NCBI GenBank assembly: GCA_903861055.1
Contig: CAIOSU010000189.1
Location: forward strand, 1-8,354
Direction of reading: 5' to 3'
Source: an uncultured bacterium
Lineage (GTDB): Bacteria; Bacteroidota; Bacteroidia; Chitinophagales; CAIOSU01
DNA length: 8,354 nucleotides
The translations under genes were made by a program, and so were the position numbers. How positions within the stretch are numbered: the stretch's first letter is position 1; every line of letters starts with the position of its first letter. The notes beneath the pieces are model-generated. The model saw nothing but the letters and a program-made list of their open reading frames with translations. It was not told the DNA's origin and searched no databases. This document shows positions 5,328 to 8,354 of the stretch, piece after piece.

Positions 5328-6772
5328 TTTTGATTGATTTTTTCAGTTAATACTTGCGTAGCCGCTTTGGGATCGGCTATCCCTTTTGATGCTTTCATTA
5401 CCAACCCCATAAAAAAGCCCAGTAATTTTTGCTCTCCATTACGGAAACGGGCTACCTCATTAGGGTTGTTATCTAGTATTTGCTGCACTATGTTGCCAAT
5501 AACGGCAAAGTCGCGCTGTTGTAATAAGTTAAATTCCTCGGCAAGCACACGAGGTGCTTTTTCGGGCTGCAATAACATAGCCGGGAAAAGTTGTTGGTTG
5601 GCAATGGTATAGTTTACAGCCCCATCGTCAATCATATTTATCAACCCAGCTAAGTGCTCAAAGGTAATAGGAAATTTTGCTATTTCCACGCCTTTTTCGT
5701 TTAGGTATGCCTGCACATTGTGTATTACCCAGTTGGCAGCAGCTTTGTAGTTGTTTGTGAAGCCAGTAAGATTAACATAAAATAACGCTATATCCCTTTC
5801 TTCGGTAAGGATTTTGGCATCGCTGGCTGGCAAGCCATGTTCGTTTATAAACTTCTTGTAAAGCTCTTGGGGTAGGGCAGGTAAGGTGCTGTTTATGCTG
5901 TCAATATAAGATTGCGAAACCAACACGGGCGGCAAATCGGGCTCCGGGAAATAGCGGTAGTCGTCGGCATCTTCTTTGCTGCGCAAGCTAAAAGTAGTGC
6001 CATTATCGGCATCAAAGCTGCGGGTTTCTTGTATCAGCTTGCCACCTCCTTCAATCACTTCAATTTGGCGCATTACTTCGTGTTCAATGGCGCGTTTCAG
6101 GTTACGAATGGAGTTTAGGTTCTTTACTTCGGCTCGTTGTCCATATTGTGCGGCGCCCTTTAGCATTACCGAAACGTTGGCATCGCAGCGTAGGCTGCCT
6201 TCTTCCATATTGCCATCGCAAATGCCCAGCCAGCGCACTATTTTACGTATCTCGGCCAAATATGCGTAAGCTTCATCTGCACTGCGGATGTCGGGCTCGG
6301 TAACAATTTCAATTAAAGGAGTACCAGCTCGGTTAAGATCTATCAAAGTATTGTTTGGGTCAATATCGTGGGTGCTTTTACCCGCATCTTCCTCTAAGTG
6401 AATCCGATTGATGCGTATGCGTTTAGTTTCGCCATTTACCTCAATATCCAAATTGCCACTGTAGCATATTGGCGTATCCATTTGGGTTATTTGGTAGCCT
6501 TTCGGCAAATCGGCATAAAAGTAATGCTTGCGGCTAAACTCGTTGCGCTCCTGAATTTGACAGTTGGTTGCCAAGCCCATTTTAATGGCCAACTCCAATG
6601 CATTTTTATTAAAAAACGGCAATGTACCCGGATGCCCAATCGAAATAGGACCCAAATGCGTGTTCGGCTCACCGCCATAAGCCGCAATCTCCGGACTGAA
6701 TATCTTGCTCTCCGTTAGCAACTGCGCGTGCACTTCCAAGCCTATTACGGGTTGGTAGTTGTGGTAGGGCAA
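5324..6772 (-). CDS. gatB: Aspartyl/glutamyl-tRNA amidotransferase subunit B
   Basis: GatB is the tRNA-binding and kinase subunit of the GatCAB amidotransferase, which converts Glu-tRNA(Gln) and Asp-tRNA(Asn) to the cognate amide forms in the cytoplasm. Diagnostic motifs (numbering from the TTG at 6772): I-G-L-E-V-H-A-Q-L at 10-18, R-K-H-Y-F-Y-A-D-L-P-K-G-Y-Q-I-T-Q at 81-97, H-L-E-E-D-A-G-K at 125-132, D-L-N-R-A-G-T-P-L-I-E-I-V at 145-157, and G-N-M-E-E-G-S-L-R-C-D-A-N-V-S at 187-201; the C-terminal YqeY-like helical domain is intact. The frame stays open to a TTG at 6856, but those extra 28 residues have no family counterpart and partly derive from a repeat, so I prefer TTG at 6772, which gives 482 residues, normal for GatB, and the usual short N terminus. 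No ATG is available in frame, and no clear ribosome binding site is seen. gatA and gatC are not in the window. Confidence 0.93.
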   Translation of the reverse strand: MPYHNYQPVIGLEVHAQLLTESKIFSPEIAAYGGEPNTHLGPISIGHPGTLPFFNKNALELAIKMGLATNCQIQERNEFSRKHYFYADLPKGYQITQMDTPICYSGNLDIEVNGETKRIRINRIHLEEDAGKSTHDIDPNNTLIDLNRAGTPLIEIVTEPDIRSADEAYAYLAEIRKIVRWLGICDGNMEEGSLRCDANVSVMLKGAAQYGQRAEVKNLNSIRNLKRAIEHEVMRQIEVIEGGGKLIQETRSFDADNGTTFSLRSKEDADDYRYFPEPDLPPVLVSQSYIDSINSTLPALPQELYKKFINEHGLPASDAKILTEERDIALFYVNLTGFTNNYKAAANWVIHNVQAYLNEKGVEIAKFPITFEHLAGLINMIDDGAVNYTIANQQLFPAMLLQPEKAPRVLAEEFNLLQQRDFAVIGNIVQQILDNNPNEVARFRNGEQKLLGFFMGLVMKASKGIADPKAATQVLTEKINQK

Positions 6773-6813
6773 TATGTTGGTTTCGTTTTGCAAATGTTGG
6801 TATAAAACAATGC

Positions 6814-6998
6814 CGTCATTGCGAAGGCTTTGCTTAATCTTAAAATGGTGAAACAAACTTGAAAGCCTGAAGCAATCCCCTGCTACGTAGCATGCCGCTC
6901 AAACAACCACTGGAAAACAAACTTCACCAGTAACTTAGGGGGATTGCTTCGTCATTCCACCCCAATGAAAAATTGGGGCTACATTCCTCGCAATGACG
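6814..6998. repeat. Nested inverted-repeat intergenic element between alaS and gatB
   Basis: Outer arms CGTCATTGCGA (6814-6824) and TCGCAATGACG (6988-6998) are exact 11-bp inverted copies. Inner arms GAAGCAATCCCC (6869-6880) and GGGGATTGCTTC (6939-6950) are exact 12-bp inverted copies. Between them is the 12-bp palindrome TGCTACGTAGCA (6881-6892). A further hairpin CCCCAAT-GAAAA-ATTGGGG (6960-6978) interrupts the right side. The words resemble a dispersed repeat common between genes in Bacteroidota (recalled, not searched). The right end is two bases from the alaS stop, and the left end runs into the open frame upstream of gatB. It encodes no protein and is probably a non-autonomous, REP- or MITE-like element. 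Confidence 0.75.
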
Positions 6999-7000
6999 TA

Positions 7001-8354
7001 TTACTGGGCCAAAAACGCCTGCGCCAACTCCAACACCTTTGGTAAACCAGCAGGGTTTTTACCGCCCGCAGTGGCGTAGAAGGGCTGTCCACCGCCGCCG
7101 CCTTGTATCTCTTTGGCCCAATCTCGAATCAAGTCGCCAGCTTTCCAGCCTTTGGTTTTTACTAGCTCGTCGTCAATCATGATAGTCAACTGTGCTTTAC
7201 CATCCACTTGGGTACCGAGTACCAAAAATAGGTTCGGTATTTCTTGCTTCAGGTTATAGGCCAAGCCTTTTACGGCATCGGCATTAGTTAGGTCAATTGT
7301 TGCGCCAATGTAGTTTACTCCATTTATGTGCTGCACCGTTTTGGCCAAACTATCTTTTAGGCTGTTGGCTTGTGCAATGGTAGCTTGCTCCAATTCTTTT
7401 TTAAGGGCTGCGTTTTCGTCGGCCAGGGCTTGTATACCTTTTACCACGTCGGCGTTGTTGCGGCTTATGGCGGTAATTTGCTCCAGTTGCCCCAATTTTT
7501 CGTTGATGTATGCCAAGGCGCCTGGGCCGGTAACGGCCTCAATGCGGCGTATGCCAGCGGCCACCGAGGTTTCGGTGGTTATTTTCAAAAGACCAATTTC
7601 GCCGGTAGCTTTTACATGGGTACCGCCGCACAACTCCACCGAAGTGCCAAATTGGATTACCCTTACTACATCGCCGTATTTCTCACCAAACAAAGCCATA
7701 GCACCCAAAGCTTTTGCCTCTGCGATAGGCACTGTGCGGCGCTCGTTCAAGGGGTAGTTGGCACGGATGCGCTCATTAACCAATTGCTCTACTCTAGCCA
7801 ACTCTTCGTCGGTAACTTTGCTAAAGTGGCTAAAATCGAAACGCAATACGTCTTGGTTTACCAGTGAGCCTTTTTGCTGAACATGGTCGCCCAATACTTC
7901 GCGCAAAGCCTCTTGCAGCAAATGCGTGGCACTGTGGTTTAGCTCTGTGTATTGGCGTTTTTGTTTATCCACCGAAGCACGGAAGGTAGCACTTGGGTTA
8001 GTGGGCAATTTATCGGCCCAATGCACTATTAGGTTGTTTTCTTTCTTGGTATCGAAAATGCGGATAGCCTCTCCCTTATGGGTAACGGTGCCTGTATCGC
8101 CCACTTGTCCGCCACTTTCGGCATAGAAAGGGGTATAATTGAACACCAATTGGAATTGCTCCTTGTCTTTAGCTTTTACGGTGCGGTAGCGGGTTATCTG
8201 CACCTCGCCCTCTTGGTAATCATAACCTACAAACTCAGATTCGGCATCTTCTTGCAGCACCACCCAATCGCCTTGCTGCACATTGGCATCTTGGCGACTC
8301 CGGGCTTTCTGTTTGGCAAGCTCTGCCTCAAAACCGTTTTCATCAATCAGCAAA
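7001..8354 (-). CDS. alaS: Alanyl-tRNA synthetase, C-terminal half (5' end outside window)
   Basis: About 450 C-terminal residues of AlaS, which charges tRNA(Ala) with alanine; the gene enters from the right edge, so the catalytic aminoacylation core is not visible. The first visible codon is TTG read as an internal Leu, not a start. Visible parts in order: the beta-barrel with F-Y-A-E-S-G-G-Q-V-G-D-T-G (76-88 of the visible part), the editing domain with its zinc ligands H140-x3-H144 and C242-x3-H246 (in C-G-G-T-H), a coiled-coil stretch (about 285-335), and the C-Ala/DHHA1 domain with the Gly-rich G-G-G-G-G-Q-P motif (418-424) ending at a TAA at 7001. All editing-site residues expected of AlaS are present, so the enzyme should clear Ser- and Gly-tRNA(Ala). 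A repeat element starts two bases after the stop. Confidence 0.97.
   Translation of the reverse strand, partial: LLIDENGFEAELAKQKARSRQDANVQQGDWVVLQEDAESEFVGYDYQEGEVQITRYRTVKAKDKEQFQLVFNYTPFYAESGGQVGDTGTVTHKGEAIRIFDTKKENNLIVHWADKLPTNPSATFRASVDKQKRQYTELNHSATHLLQEALREVLGDHVQQKGSLVNQDVLRFDFSHFSKVTDEELARVEQLVNERIRANYPLNERRTVPIAEAKALGAMALFGEKYGDVVRVIQFGTSVELCGGTHVKATGEIGLLKITTETSVAAGIRRIEAVTGPGALAYINEKLGQLEQITAISRNNADVVKGIQALADENAALKKELEQATIAQANSLKDSLAKTVQHINGVNYIGATIDLTNADAVKGLAYNLKQEIPNLFLVLGTQVDGKAQLTIMIDDELVKTKGWKAGDLIRDWAKEIQGGGGGQPFYATAGGKNPAGLPKVLELAQAFLAQ

Noticed and set aside
5334..6718. Multiple + strand frames opposite gatB
   Set aside because: Antisense shadows of gatB, which has all its family motifs in one frame.
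6838..7000. Possible tRNA or structured RNA gene in the alaS-gatB gap
   Set aside because: The strong folding is explained by nested inverted repeats; no tRNA arm pattern (T-loop GTTCRA, anticodon stem) was found.
7326..7867. Two long + strand frames (143 and 165 codons) opposite alaS
   Set aside because: Antisense to conserved AlaS motifs; Cys-, Phe- and Ser-rich composition is typical of reverse-complement frames.
8351..8353. Apparent start codon at the right edge
   Set aside because: It is TTG in the middle of AlaS; the protein must continue beyond the window, so it is an internal Leu codon.

Overview
The window is about 8.35 kb of chromosomal DNA from a member of the Bacteroidota. The evidence for the phylum is a protein with a type IX secretion (Por) C-terminal sorting domain, two TlpA-type thioredoxins with an N-terminal DUF4369-like domain, several lipoproteins, an A/T-rich leader style with little Shine-Dalgarno signal, and a dispersed-type repeat carrying the 'GATTGCTTCGTCATTCC...TCGCAATGACG' signature often seen between genes in this phylum. 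The class or genus cannot be fixed from this sequence.

Layout from left to right. A small membrane-anchored protein on the + strand (17..364) ends at a strong terminator (393..427). Everything else reads leftward on the - strand. Listed in order of - strand transcription: the C-terminal half of alanyl-tRNA synthetase (alaS, entering from the right edge, stop at 7001); a 185-bp nested inverted repeat element (6814..6998) that fills the alaS-gatB gap; gatB (5324..6772); a TlpA-like lipoprotein (4194..5327) whose ATG overlaps the gatB stop codon; a 13-bp-stem terminator (4138..4167); a second, paralogous TlpA-like protein (2839..4056); a T9SS cargo protein (1859..2749); a proline-rich-linker lipoprotein (1293..1850); a four-helix membrane protein (823..1290); and, after a regulatory-looking gap with a CRP/FNR-like dyad, a possible 32-residue membrane peptide and a DUF2892 (YgaP-like) membrane protein (418..627).

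Functionally there are three blocks. alaS and gatB are translation housekeeping genes: aminoacylation, and transamidation of mischarged Glu-/Asp-tRNA. The two TlpA paralogs look like periplasmic thiol-disulfide proteins; one is a lipoprotein coupled to gatB, the other has exchanged its lipoprotein signal for a signal peptide closely matching that of the neighbouring T9SS gene. The T9SS protein, lipoprotein and membrane protein are tightly spaced (8 and 2 nt) and form a likely envelope operon of unknown role.

No mobile element gene, CRISPR array, RNA gene or obvious defence system was seen. The most interesting items are the mosaic divergence and signal-peptide swap of the TlpA pair, the repeat that invades the apparent gatB 5' end, and the dyad, small ORF and hairpin arrangement upstream of the DUF2892 gene. 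No gene-free stretch exceeds 300 bases; the longest is about 195 bp (628..822).
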